A model generated the notes under the pieces. The model made no database searches, had not been told where the DNA came from, and saw only the letters and a list, made by a program, of their open reading frames with translations. This document shows, one piece after another, positions 1-7,659 of a stretch of DNA of 34,710 nucleotides (its first letter is position 1; the number at the start of each line of letters is the position of its first letter). This DNA comes from Clostridia bacterium (lineage in GTDB: Bacteria > Bacillota > Clostridia > Oscillospirales > Acutalibacteraceae): the NCBI GenBank assembly GCA_017443805.1, contig JAFSXY010000080.1, positions 1 through 34,710 of the forward strand, in the 5' to 3' direction. The position numbers and the translations under genes were made by a program.

Positions 1-2
1 AG

Positions 3-779
3 ATCCTGTCCGAATTCCCCGGCACCACCGGTTCGCTGGGCTGCGCTATTTCCGAGGCGGTGGAAGTCGCCACTTCAACGGAAGGCTATCGCTACGTCCT
101 GGGCAGCGTGCTCAACCAGGTGCTGCTGCACCAGAGTGTGATCGGCCTGGAATCCAAGATCGCCATGGATAAATACGGCATCAAGCCCGATATTATCATC
201 GGCTGCGCCGGCGGCGGCTCCAACCTCGGCGGTCTGATCTCGCCGTATATGGGCGAAAAGCTCAGAGGCGAGGCGGATTACCGCATTATCGCCGTGGAAC
301 CCGCCTCCTGCCCCAGCTTCACCCGCGGCGTTTTTGCCTATGATTTCTGCGACACCGGTATGGTGTGCCCGCTTGCCAAGATGTATACGCTGGGCTCCGA
401 TTTTATCCCATCTGCCAACCATGCGGGCGGTCTGCGGTACCACGGCATGAGTCCCGTGCTCAGCCAGCTTTACGACGACGGCCTGATGGAAGCGACCAGC
501 GTGGAGCAGACCAAGGTGTTCGAGGCCGCGGAAATGTTCGCCCGCGTGGAGGGCACGCTGCCTGCGCCCGAGTCGAGCCACGCCATCCGCGCCGCTATCG
601 ACGAAGCGCTTAAGTGCAAGGAGACCGGCGAAGAAAAGACCATCCTCTTCGGTCTGACCGGTACCGGCTACTTCGATATGCTTGCCTACGAGAAATTCCA
701 CGACGGCAAGATGGACGACTATATCCCCACTGACGAGGAGCTTGCCGCTTTCCGTGCCAATCTGCCCAAAATGGACTGA
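3..779 (+). CDS. TrpB2-type tryptophan synthase beta-like PLP enzyme, 3' part only
   Basis: The frame is open from the window edge, so only the last ~258 residues of an enzyme usually about 450 residues long are present. It contains the PLP phosphate-binding glycine loop GGGSN (in GCAGGGSNLGG) and a PGTTGSLGCAISEA segment near the window edge, which fit the TrpB2 branch of tryptophan synthase beta-like proteins rather than classical TrpB. TrpB-family enzymes condense indole with serine to make tryptophan using PLP in the cytoplasm. No trpA or other trp gene lies downstream, so indole scavenging or another beta-replacement reaction is possible (inference). A GTG at 60 is internal to the open frame and is not taken as a start. 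A terminator follows directly, so this is the last gene of its transcript. Family placement is confident; the exact substrate is not. Confidence 0.9.
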   Translation: MLSEFPGTTGSLGCAISEAVEVATSTEGYRYVLGSVLNQVLLHQSVIGLESKIAMDKYGIKPDIIIGCAGGGSNLGGLISPYMGEKLRGEADYRIIAVEPASCPSFTRGVFAYDFCDTGMVCPLAKMYTLGSDFIPSANHAGGLRYHGMSPVLSQLYDDGLMEATSVEQTKVFEAAEMFARVEGTLPAPESSHAIRAAIDEALKCKETGEEKTILFGLTGTGYFDMLAYEKFHDGKMDDYIPTDEELAAFRANLPKMD

Positions 780-800
780 TCTGCAGCAAAGATTTTTCCG

Positions 801-823
801 GCCTGCCTTCGGGCAGGCTTTTT
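801..823 (+). terminator. Rho-independent terminator after the trpB-like gene
   Basis: A 7-bp GC stem (GCCTGCC at 801-807 pairing with GGCAGGC at 812-818) closes a TTCG tetraloop and is followed by a run of five T. It lies 21 bases past the stop codon. This is a textbook intrinsic terminator with an unusually stable UUCG loop. Confidence 0.9.
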
Positions 824-884
824 CAGTAGGGGTGTTTGCCGCGCGATCACATCTTGCTGAATTCCAATTTCAAAATCATTTAAC

Positions 885-913
885 TTGCAATCTCCTTTGT
901 TTTATGTTATTCT
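885..913 (+). promoter_or_regulatory. Probable sigma-A promoter for the ABC exporter pair
   Basis: TTGCAA (885-890), a 17-base spacer and TATTCT (908-913) lie 38 bases before the first ABC gene and after the upstream terminator. The -35 matches 4/6 and the -10 matches 5/6 of consensus. It is the best match in the gap. Confidence 0.5.
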
Positions 914-951
914 ATTACTTAACGAACGTTTGGCCCCGGGGAGGAATGCCC

Positions 952-2697
952 ATGTTGAAAAAGCTTGCCCGCAGTGTGCGGGAATACAAAAAACAAACGC
1001 TGCTCACGCCCCTGTTTATGATCGGCGAAGTGCTGTGTGAGTGCATCATTCCCACCTTTACGGCGGAACTGATCAACACCATACAGGCCCAGGGGGAATT
1101 CAAAAGCATTGTGAAATATGGTTTGCTGCTTTTGGGTATGGCCATGCTGAGCTTGATGTTTGGCGCCATGGCGGGCAAATTCGCGGCGGACGCCAGCACC
1201 GGCTTTGCCAAAAACCTGCGCCAGGACCTGTTTTATCGGGTGCAGGCCTTCAGCTTCGCCAATATCGACCGGTTCTCCACCGCCAGCCTCGTCACCCGCC
1301 TCACCACAGACGTGACCAACGTACAGATGAGCTTTATGATGATCATACGCACCGCCGTGCGCGCTCCGCTGATGCTGATCATCGCGGCCGTTATGAGCGC
1401 GAATCTGGGCGGCAGGCTCGCGTGGGTTTTCGCAGGGTTTATACCGCTGCTGGTGATCGCCGTATCCATTATGACGGTTTTCGTGATGCCGCTGTTCAAA
1501 TCCGTGTTTAAAAAATACGACGACGTGAACGCCAGCGTGCAGGAAAACATCAAGGGAATTCGCGTGGTAAAGAGCTTTGTGCGTGAAGAATACGAAAAAC
1601 TGAAGTTCGGCAAAGCAAGCGAAATGCTGCGCGCCAATTTCTTAAAGGCGGAGCGTATTCTTGCGGGCGCCGCGCCGATCATGCAGATCGCCATGTACGG
1701 TTCCATGATCCTGCTGGGTTACTTCTGTGCAAAAAACGTGATCGGCAAGGGCGGCACGGATCTTGAGGTGGGAACCATTTCGGGCATGCTCACCTATTCG
1801 ATGCAGATCCTTATGAGTCTGATGATGGCAACCATGATCTTCGTTACCGTTACCATGAGCATCGCCTCTGCAAAGCGCATTTCCGAGGTGCTCGACGAGA
1901 TGCCCGAGATCAAAGCTCCAGAAAACCCGGTCGCCGTTGTGCCCGACGGCAGTGTGGATTTTGAAAACGTATGCTTCAAATATGTAAAAACCGCCGAGCG
2001 CAACACCCTTGAGAACATCGATCTGCATATCCCGAGCGGCGCTACCGTGGGTATCATCGGCGGCACGGGCGTAGGAAAGACCAGCCTGATTCAGCTTATC
2101 AGCCGCCTGTACGATGTGACAGAGGGCAGCGTGAAGGTGGGCGGCCGCGACGTGCGCGAATACGACCTTGCCACCCTGCGCGATAACGTTGCCGTGGTGC
2201 TGCAGAAAAACGTGCTGTTTTCGGGCACGATCAAAGAAAATATGCGCTGGGGCAAGCCCGACGCGACGGACGAGGAGATCGCTTATTACTGTTCCCTTGC
2301 GCAGGCGTCTGAGTTTATTGAGGCTTTCCCCGATCAATACGATACCTATATCGAGCAGGGCGGCGCGAACGTTTCGGGCGGGCAACAGCAGCGGCTGTGC
2401 ATTGCCCGGGCTCTGATTAAACAGCCAAAAATCCTGATCCTGGACGACTCCACCAGCGCGGTGGACACGCATACCGACGCGCTGATACGCAAAACCTTTC
2501 AAGAGAAGCTGCCCGATACCACCAAGATCATCATCGCCCAGCGCATTGCCTCGGTGCAGGATGCCGATATGATCGTGGTGCTTGAAAACGGCCGTATCGA
2601 CGCGGTCGGAAACCACGAGACCCTTTTGGGCAGGAACGTGATCTATACCGAAGTATATGAATCTCAGGTGAAGGGCGGTGATTTTGATGAGCAATGA
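952..2697 (+). CDS. ABC exporter half-transporter with degenerate NBD (heterodimer subunit A)
   Basis: A 581-residue type IV ABC exporter half: an N-terminal six-helix transmembrane domain (about residues 1-310) and a C-terminal nucleotide-binding domain. The start at 952 is chosen because GGGGAGG (938-944) lies 7 bases upstream; an in-frame ATG at 946 would be too close. Visible motifs are Walker A GGTGVGKTS (~369-377), signature VSGGQ (~474) and Walker B ILILDD (~494-499). The catalytic Glu after Walker B is Asp499, and the switch-loop His is Gln530 (IIIAQR). These substitutions are known from the degenerate-site subunit of heterodimeric exporters such as TM287/288 and BmrCD. The partner gene overlaps the 3' end by 11 bases. 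A drug, lipid or peptide efflux role is likely; the substrate is not readable from sequence. Confidence 0.93.
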   Translation: MLKKLARSVREYKKQTLLTPLFMIGEVLCECIIPTFTAELINTIQAQGEFKSIVKYGLLLLGMAMLSLMFGAMAGKFAADASTGFAKNLRQDLFYRVQAFSFANIDRFSTASLVTRLTTDVTNVQMSFMMIIRTAVRAPLMLIIAAVMSANLGGRLAWVFAGFIPLLVIAVSIMTVFVMPLFKSVFKKYDDVNASVQENIKGIRVVKSFVREEYEKLKFGKASEMLRANFLKAERILAGAAPIMQIAMYGSMILLGYFCAKNVIGKGGTDLEVGTISGMLTYSMQILMSLMMATMIFVTVTMSIASAKRISEVLDEMPEIKAPENPVAVVPDGSVDFENVCFKYVKTAERNTLENIDLHIPSGATVGIIGGTGVGKTSLIQLISRLYDVTEGSVKVGGRDVREYDLATLRDNVAVVLQKNVLFSGTIKENMRWGKPDATDEEIAYYCSLAQASEFIEAFPDQYDTYIEQGGANVSGGQQQRLCIARALIKQPKILILDDSTSAVDTHTDALIRKTFQEKLPDTTKIIIAQRIASVQDADMIVVLENGRIDAVGNHETLLGRNVIYTEVYESQVKGGDFDEQ

Positions 2698-4717
2698 GCA
2701 GAAAACCAACGCCAGACCCGTGCGTCCGCCCCGCGGCAGCCAGCGCGGCGGCAACGTGAAGGATATCAACGTGGGGCTCATTAAAAAGCTGTTGAAACTG
2801 CTGCGGCAGGATTATCCCGTGGTGCTGATATGCATCTTTATATGCATCGCGGTTTCGGCGGCCGCGGGCGTGGTGCCCGCCGTGATCGTAAAAGAGATCA
2901 CCGCCGTTATGACCGGCGCGCTGCAGAAGCTTCCCCAAACCTCCGACGTAAACGCTCTGATCGCCGCGGGCAAAGAGCTGTGGCAAAACGAATGCGCCGC
3001 CGTGGTGACCGGCGTGATCCTGAAATACGGCAGCATTTTGCTGGTGGGGCTGATCGCCACCGCCGCCAGAGAACAGCTCGTGGCCTATCTCACGCAGGGC
3101 TTTCTTGATAAGATGCGCACCCGTCTGTTTGATAAAATGCAGGATCTGCCGGTAAAATACTTCGATCAGAACACCCACGGCGATATCATGAGCATCTATA
3201 CCAATGATATCGACACCCTGCGGCAGATGATCAGCCAGGGCATTCCCAGCATTTTTTCGGCGGCCGTTACGCTGGTGGTGCTGGTGGCCATCATGGCGTA
3301 TTTCAGCATTTCGCTGATGGTTGTCGTGGTACTTGGCGTGATCGGCATGTTCTTCGTAACCAAAAAGGTGGGCGGCAATTCTGCAAAGTACTTCGTAAGG
3401 CAGCAGCAGAGCGTAGGGCAGATGGAAGGCTTTATTGAAGAAATGATGAACGGCCAGAAGGTGGTTAAGGTGTTTAACCACGAGACCGCCGCCAAAGCCG
3501 ATTTTGATAAAGTGAACGGCGAGCTCTGCGAAAACAGCCGCCGGGCGCACACCTTCTCCAATATCTTCGGGCCCATCATGAACAATATCGGCAACATCCT
3601 TTACGTGCTTACGGCCTTCGTGGGCGGCGTGCTGATTTTTTTCGGCGCCAATATACCCAATATTTCGCTTGAAAACGTGTTTCATGGGCAGTTTCTCGCG
3701 CCGCTCACCGTGGCGGTGGTTGCCAGCTACCTGGGCATGTGCAAGCAGTTCACCGGCCAGGTGAACCAGGCAAGCCAGCAGATCAACGCCATCGCCATGG
3801 CCATGGCGGGTGCCACCCGTATTTTCGGCCTGCTGGAGCAGCAAAACGAGACGGACGACGGCTATGTTACTTTGGTGAACTGCAAAGAAGAAGACGGCAA
3901 GATTGTGGAATGCGCCGAGCACACCGGCCACTGGGCATGGAAGCATCCCCATGCGGCAGACGGCACCATTACCTACACGCCTCTGAAGGGCGACGTGGTA
4001 TTCGACCACGTGGATTTCTCTTACGTGCCCGGTAAGCAGGTGCTCTACGACGTATCGCTCTATGCCAGACCCGGTCAGAAGGTGGCTTTCGTAGGGGCCA
4101 CCGGCGCGGGCAAGACCACCATTACCAACCTGATCAATCGGTTTTACGATATCGCCGACGGCAAGATCCGCTATGACGGTATCAATATCAACAAGATCAA
4201 AAAGGCGGATCTGCGAAAAAGCCTCGGCATTGTGCTGCAGACGACGAACCTCTTTACGGGAACCGTTATGGACAATATCCGTTACGGCAAGCTGGACGCG
4301 ACCGACGAGGAATGTATCGCCGCCGCCAAGCTTGCGAACGCCCACGATTTTATCACGCGTCTGCCGGAGGGGTACAATACCATGCTCACCTCCAACGGCG
4401 CGAACCTCTCACAGGGCCAGCGGCAGCTGTTATCCATTGCCCGCGCGGCGGTGGCGGACCCGCCCGTTATGATCCTGGACGAGGCGACCTCCAGCATCGA
4501 CACCCGTACCGAGGCGCTGGTGCAGAAGGGTATGGACGCGCTGATGCAGGGCCGCACGGTGTTTGTGATCGCGCACAGGCTGTCCACCGTACAGAATTCC
4601 GACGCCATTATGGTGCTGGATCACGGACGGATCATTGAGCGCGGCAGCCATGACGATCTGATCGCCCAGAAGGGGACGTATTACCGCCTGTACACGGGCG
4701 CGTTTGCCGAGGGTTAA
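2687..4717 (+). CDS. ABC exporter half-transporter with canonical catalytic residues (heterodimer subunit B)
   Basis: A 676-residue ABC exporter half. The ATG at 2687 is preferred over the in-frame GTG at 2678 because a purine-rich AAGGGCGG precedes it; the start lies inside the 3' end of the upstream gene, suggesting translational coupling. Walker B has the catalytic Glu (E599 in ILDEAT) and the switch loop has His630 (IAHRLS), but the signature is LSQGQ (574-578) instead of LSGGQ. This defect complements that of the upstream subunit, so the pair should form one degenerate and one consensus ATP site. Between TMD and NBD is a ~50-residue insertion (about residues 390-435, from YVTLVNCKEEDGK to WAWKHPH), which lengthens the protein relative to typical ~580-residue halves. 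An N-terminal basic, Gly/Pro/Arg-rich tail of ~25 residues precedes the membrane domain. A bidirectional terminator follows. Confidence 0.93.
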   Translation: MSNEQKTNARPVRPPRGSQRGGNVKDINVGLIKKLLKLLRQDYPVVLICIFICIAVSAAAGVVPAVIVKEITAVMTGALQKLPQTSDVNALIAAGKELWQNECAAVVTGVILKYGSILLVGLIATAAREQLVAYLTQGFLDKMRTRLFDKMQDLPVKYFDQNTHGDIMSIYTNDIDTLRQMISQGIPSIFSAAVTLVVLVAIMAYFSISLMVVVVLGVIGMFFVTKKVGGNSAKYFVRQQQSVGQMEGFIEEMMNGQKVVKVFNHETAAKADFDKVNGELCENSRRAHTFSNIFGPIMNNIGNILYVLTAFVGGVLIFFGANIPNISLENVFHGQFLAPLTVAVVASYLGMCKQFTGQVNQASQQINAIAMAMAGATRIFGLLEQQNETDDGYVTLVNCKEEDGKIVECAEHTGHWAWKHPHAADGTITYTPLKGDVVFDHVDFSYVPGKQVLYDVSLYARPGQKVAFVGATGAGKTTITNLINRFYDIADGKIRYDGININKIKKADLRKSLGIVLQTTNLFTGTVMDNIRYGKLDATDEECIAAAKLANAHDFITRLPEGYNTMLTSNGANLSQGQRQLLSIARAAVADPPVMILDEATSSIDTRTEALVQKGMDALMQGRTVFVIAHRLSTVQNSDAIMVLDHGRIIERGSHDDLIAQKGTYYRLYTGAFAEG

Positions 4718-4752
4718 AGCGAAGGCCTGATGAAAAACGTTTCCATTATAAT

Positions 4753-4780
4753 AGCCGGGACGGAAAAATCCGTCCCGGCT
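4753..4780. terminator. Bidirectional intrinsic terminator
   Basis: A perfect 12-bp stem (AGCCGGGACGGA at 4753-4764 with its complement at 4769-4780) encloses an AAAA loop. It sits between the convergent ABC and M28 genes, with T-rich sequence on both sides when read in either direction, so it probably ends both transcripts. Confidence 0.85.
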
Positions 4781-4800
4781 TCCTTTATTTCAATTCACTT

Positions 4801-6138
4801 TTACTTTTTTCTCACGCCGGGAAAGCCGTTGGTCTCCTGATAGGCGGCGATCTTGTCGATCACGCTCAGTACGACGTCAAAGCCGTCCCCCAAAGTGTCG
4901 GCGGAAAAGCGCTCGGGCACGTCGTGCCAGGTATGGTAATAGTAAGTCAGCGTCGGGTTCTGCGCAGCGAAAGAAACGGATTTGATGCCTGCCCTGGTCA
5001 TCGGGGTCGAATCGCAGCCGCCGACGGGGTTTGCCATTTTGCCGCCGGTTTTGCTTTCAATGCCGAGCTCCCGGAAGCTTTCAAGGAACATTTCCTCCAG
5101 ATCCTTATCAAAGTTGCAGAACTGCCATGCATCTTTGTTGATCACGCTGAAATATTCTTCGTCCGCAATGGAATCAATGTTGATATTCCACACGTTTTCG
5201 GTCAGATCGTCGTTTTTGTGCGCGGCTGTGAAGGCCATGGAGCCGCGCAGCCCGGTCTCCTCCGAACCGATGTTCAGATCGACGATGCGGCAGTTTTTGG
5301 GCAGTTTTTCGGGGTGTTCGGTAAAGTATTTTGTGATCTCGTAGCTCAATGCGATGCCGGTGGCGTTGTCCATTGCGCCGCGGGAGCCGTTTTCCTCATG
5401 CGGGTCGTTCCACTGGATCACGAATAAGGAGCCGATCGCCGTGACGGCGGGAATAAAGTGCATAGCGAGCATAAAGCGGGTGAACGCCGCTGCGGAGAGG
5501 ATCTGCATCGCCCATGCCGCGCCGCAGTAGGACGCAAAATAAACGATCGACATAAATATCGCCGTGATGATAATAAAGGCAAAGCAGACGGCGCCGAAGC
5601 CGACCTTTGCGATCACGTTCGCGAAGCCCTTTGCAATATTGTCGCCGTACCGGTGGTTAAACTCCGAATGCTTCCAGCACCAGCTGGTGTCCGTGTGCGC
5701 CGAAAGCATGATCGTATAATCGTAGCGTCCGTCCGGCGGCGTGATCTCTCCGTAAACGTTTTGCGATATTTTCCGGGGAAAGAACATGTCGGACCACGTT
5801 TGATAAAGAAAACAGCAGCTGATCAGCCAGACGGCGGCCAGGATGCCGAATGCGGCGATCGCAAACCATATCGATGGGATGTGCAGCGCGGGATACGCCG
5901 CAAGACTCATGATCAGTCCCGCGTAGCCGGCGTAGGGGATGCCGCCGATGGCGGAACGGGGCGAAACGGCAAACTCCTCCTTTTTCGGTGTGACGCCGAT
6001 GGCGCGCAGTTTGTCCGCCATATGATCCGCAAAGGCTTTTTCGCCCTTGGAGCCCGGCAGGCGCGAGCCGATCACGTTCGCGGCGTATTTTACGGTTTCG
6101 TACGCTTCGTCCGCGTATTTTTTTGTGCCCTCTTTCAT
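4801..6138 (-). CDS. M28-family metallopeptidase with inserted membrane segments
   Basis: A 445-residue protein with the co-catalytic zinc ligands of M28 aminopeptidases in order: H148/D150 (SAHTD), D257 (MDNATG), catalytic E293 and ligand E294 (GSEETG), D322 (NINIDS) and H402 near the end (YHTWHD). Hydrophobic stretches at about 69-86, 90-112, 177-203 and 208-242 look like membrane segments, two before the HxD motif and two or three between HxD and the next ligand. The peptidase fold would therefore be interrupted by helices, with the catalytic parts on one side of the membrane. M28 enzymes remove N-terminal residues from peptides; the substrate here is unknown. The ATG has GGAGGAG 6-7 bases upstream. 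The GH4 gene ends 27 bases upstream on the same strand, so the two are probably co-transcribed. Confidence 0.85.
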   Translation of the reverse strand: MKEGTKKYADEAYETVKYAANVIGSRLPGSKGEKAFADHMADKLRAIGVTPKKEEFAVSPRSAIGGIPYAGYAGLIMSLAAYPALHIPSIWFAIAAFGILAAVWLISCCFLYQTWSDMFFPRKISQNVYGEITPPDGRYDYTIMLSAHTDTSWCWKHSEFNHRYGDNIAKGFANVIAKVGFGAVCFAFIIITAIFMSIVYFASYCGAAWAMQILSAAAFTRFMLAMHFIPAVTAIGSLFVIQWNDPHEENGSRGAMDNATGIALSYEITKYFTEHPEKLPKNCRIVDLNIGSEETGLRGSMAFTAAHKNDDLTENVWNINIDSIADEEYFSVINKDAWQFCNFDKDLEEMFLESFRELGIESKTGGKMANPVGGCDSTPMTRAGIKSVSFAAQNPTLTYYYHTWHDVPERFSADTLGDGFDVVLSVIDKIAAYQETNGFPGVRKK

Positions 6139-6165
6139 CTTTTCTCCTCCGATTTTCGGTTTTTA

Positions 6166-7485
6166 TCAATGATATGCCGGCAGGTAGTCGCCGTGCGCGG
6201 CGATCAGGTCGTCCACCATGGCTTTTATGTCGTCGATATTCAGTTCGCTGCCGGTATGGGGATCCAGCATGGCAGCCTGATAAATGTGTTCTTTTTTCCG
6301 TGTGACGGCAGCCTCGATCGTAAGCAGCTGGACGTTTACGTTCGTCATGTTCATGGCGGCGCACTGGACCGGCAGTCTGCCGACGCGGCACGGATGCACG
6401 CCGTAGCCGTTGACAAGGCAGGGCACCTCCACACATGCGTCTGCGGGAAGATTTTCGATCAGATTACCGGTGTTCAGCACGTTGCCGCCGATCTGATATG
6501 CGTTGCCCGTGACGACCGCTTCCATAATGCGGGAGGCGTATTCGTTGGAGCGTTCGTGCTCTTTGACGCCGGTCTCAAGAATTTGAGCGTACTCCTTTTT
6601 CCAGCCCTCGATCTGGTTAACGCAGCGGCGGGGATATTCATCCAGCGGGATGTTGTACTTTTCGATCATTTCCGGGTATTTTGACTTGATGTAGAACATA
6701 TTGTATTCGGCGTTATGTTCGCTGGACTCGGTGCAGTAATAGCCCAGGTTTTTAATGTAATCCATGCGGACTCTGTCGTTCGCGTCCGGCTTTGCGGTAT
6801 AGGCGTCCACGCGGGATTTGATTGCCGGATACAGGTCTTCGCCGTTTTTGTCGCGGATCTGCAGCAGCCACGCCATGTGGTTGATGCCGGCGATCAGCTC
6901 TTTTCTGCCCTCTATTTTATCCTCCATGCCGAGCTTCGTGAGCAGGTCGCGGGAACAGACCTGCACGCTGTGGCACAGCCCGACGGTTTTGATGGGCGTA
7001 TAGCGCAGCATAAAGCCGGTGAGCATGGCCATGGGGTTGGTATAATTTAAGAACAGCGCGTCGGGACAGGCTTCTGCCATATCGTCGGCAAAATCCTGCA
7101 GTACGGGGATCGTGCGCAGCGCGCGCATGATGCCGCCGATGCCTAATGTATCGCCGATGGTCTGCCGCAGGCCGTATTTTTTCGGTACTTCAAAATCAAT
7201 GATCGTAGCGGGATCGTACAGTCCTACCTGAATGGCGTTGACGACGAAATTCGCATTTTTAAGCGCTGCTTTGCGGTTTTCCGTGCCCACATAGCACTCG
7301 ATTTTGCCGTAACCGCCCTTTGATACGCGCATCGCTTCCAATATCGTGCGGCTTTCCTCCAGACGCTTTGCGTCGATATCGTAAAGGGCGAATACGCTGT
7401 CGCGCAGGCTCTCCGCGCACATGCAGTCGCCGATCACGTTTCTTGCGAACACGGTGCTGCCCGCGCCCATAAAGGTGATTTTCAT
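6166..7485 (-). CDS. Glycoside hydrolase family 4 (alpha-galactosidase/alpha-glucosidase-like)
   Basis: A 439-residue GH4 enzyme, a normal family length. GH4 members hydrolyse glycosides by an NAD+- and Mn2+-dependent redox/elimination mechanism. Visible are the N-terminal NAD-binding GAGS (residues 7-10), the NYTNPMAM segment (147-154), and the metal-binding pair C171 (GLCHS) and H203 (INHMAW), matching the Cys/His pair of characterised members. The CHS motif resembles the AglA/MelA (non-phosphorylated alpha-glycoside) group more than 6-phospho-beta-glucosidases; this subfamily call is inference. The start is ATG at 7485 with GGAGGG 6 bases upstream; an in-frame open stretch continues to 7926 but has no support and would overlap the divergent GH16 gene. 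A consensus promoter lies just upstream. Confidence 0.92.
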   Translation of the reverse strand: MKITFMGAGSTVFARNVIGDCMCAESLRDSVFALYDIDAKRLEESRTILEAMRVSKGGYGKIECYVGTENRKAALKNANFVVNAIQVGLYDPATIIDFEVPKKYGLRQTIGDTLGIGGIMRALRTIPVLQDFADDMAEACPDALFLNYTNPMAMLTGFMLRYTPIKTVGLCHSVQVCSRDLLTKLGMEDKIEGRKELIAGINHMAWLLQIRDKNGEDLYPAIKSRVDAYTAKPDANDRVRMDYIKNLGYYCTESSEHNAEYNMFYIKSKYPEMIEKYNIPLDEYPRRCVNQIEGWKKEYAQILETGVKEHERSNEYASRIMEAVVTGNAYQIGGNVLNTGNLIENLPADACVEVPCLVNGYGVHPCRVGRLPVQCAAMNMTNVNVQLLTIEAAVTRKKEHIYQAAMLDPHTGSELNIDDIKAMVDDLIAAHGDYLPAYH

Positions 7486-7515
7486 ACCGTTCCCTCCAAA
7501 TAATATTATATTTTT

Positions 7516-7544
7516 ATTGTAAAAGAACCGACCGTGTTTGTCAA
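7516..7544 (-). promoter_or_regulatory. Consensus promoter for the GH4-M28 operon
   Basis: On the minus strand, TTGACA (7544-7539), a 17-base spacer and TACAAT (7521-7516) lie 31 bases before the GH4 start. The -10 region shares a 12-base identity, TCTTTTACAATA, with the promoter of the symporter gene at 10398-10426. Confidence 0.85.
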
Positions 7545-7599
7545 TACGGATATCGGACATTTTCCTGCTTGTCTGTTCAGTTTTTCCTGCCCGGTCGGA

Positions 7600-7627
7600 T
7601 TGACTTTTCCGGAGGATCCTGTATAAT
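7600..7627 (+). promoter_or_regulatory. Consensus promoter for the GH16 gene
   Basis: TTGACT (7600-7605), a 16-base spacer and a perfect TATAAT (7622-7627) lie 32 bases before the GH16 start codon. The promoter is divergent from the GH4 promoter, with about 55 bases between the two -35 boxes, enough room for a shared regulator. Confidence 0.85.
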
Positions 7628-7659
7628 GGAATTGGAAAAAAGCTAAGGGAGGTTCCGAT

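Noticed and set aside
946-948. ATG at 946 as start of the first ABC gene
   Set aside because: It is only one base after the GGGGAGG site, too close for initiation; the in-frame ATG at 952 has ideal spacing.
2531-4345. 604-codon open frame antisense to the second ABC gene
   Set aside because: It is a shadow of the GC-rich coding strand: the protein is His/Arg-rich without recognisable motifs, and the sense frame has a full set of ABC motifs.
5458-6684. 408-codon plus-strand open frame over the M28 and GH4 genes
   Set aside because: It spans the boundary of two well-supported minus-strand genes and has no ribosome binding site or known motifs.
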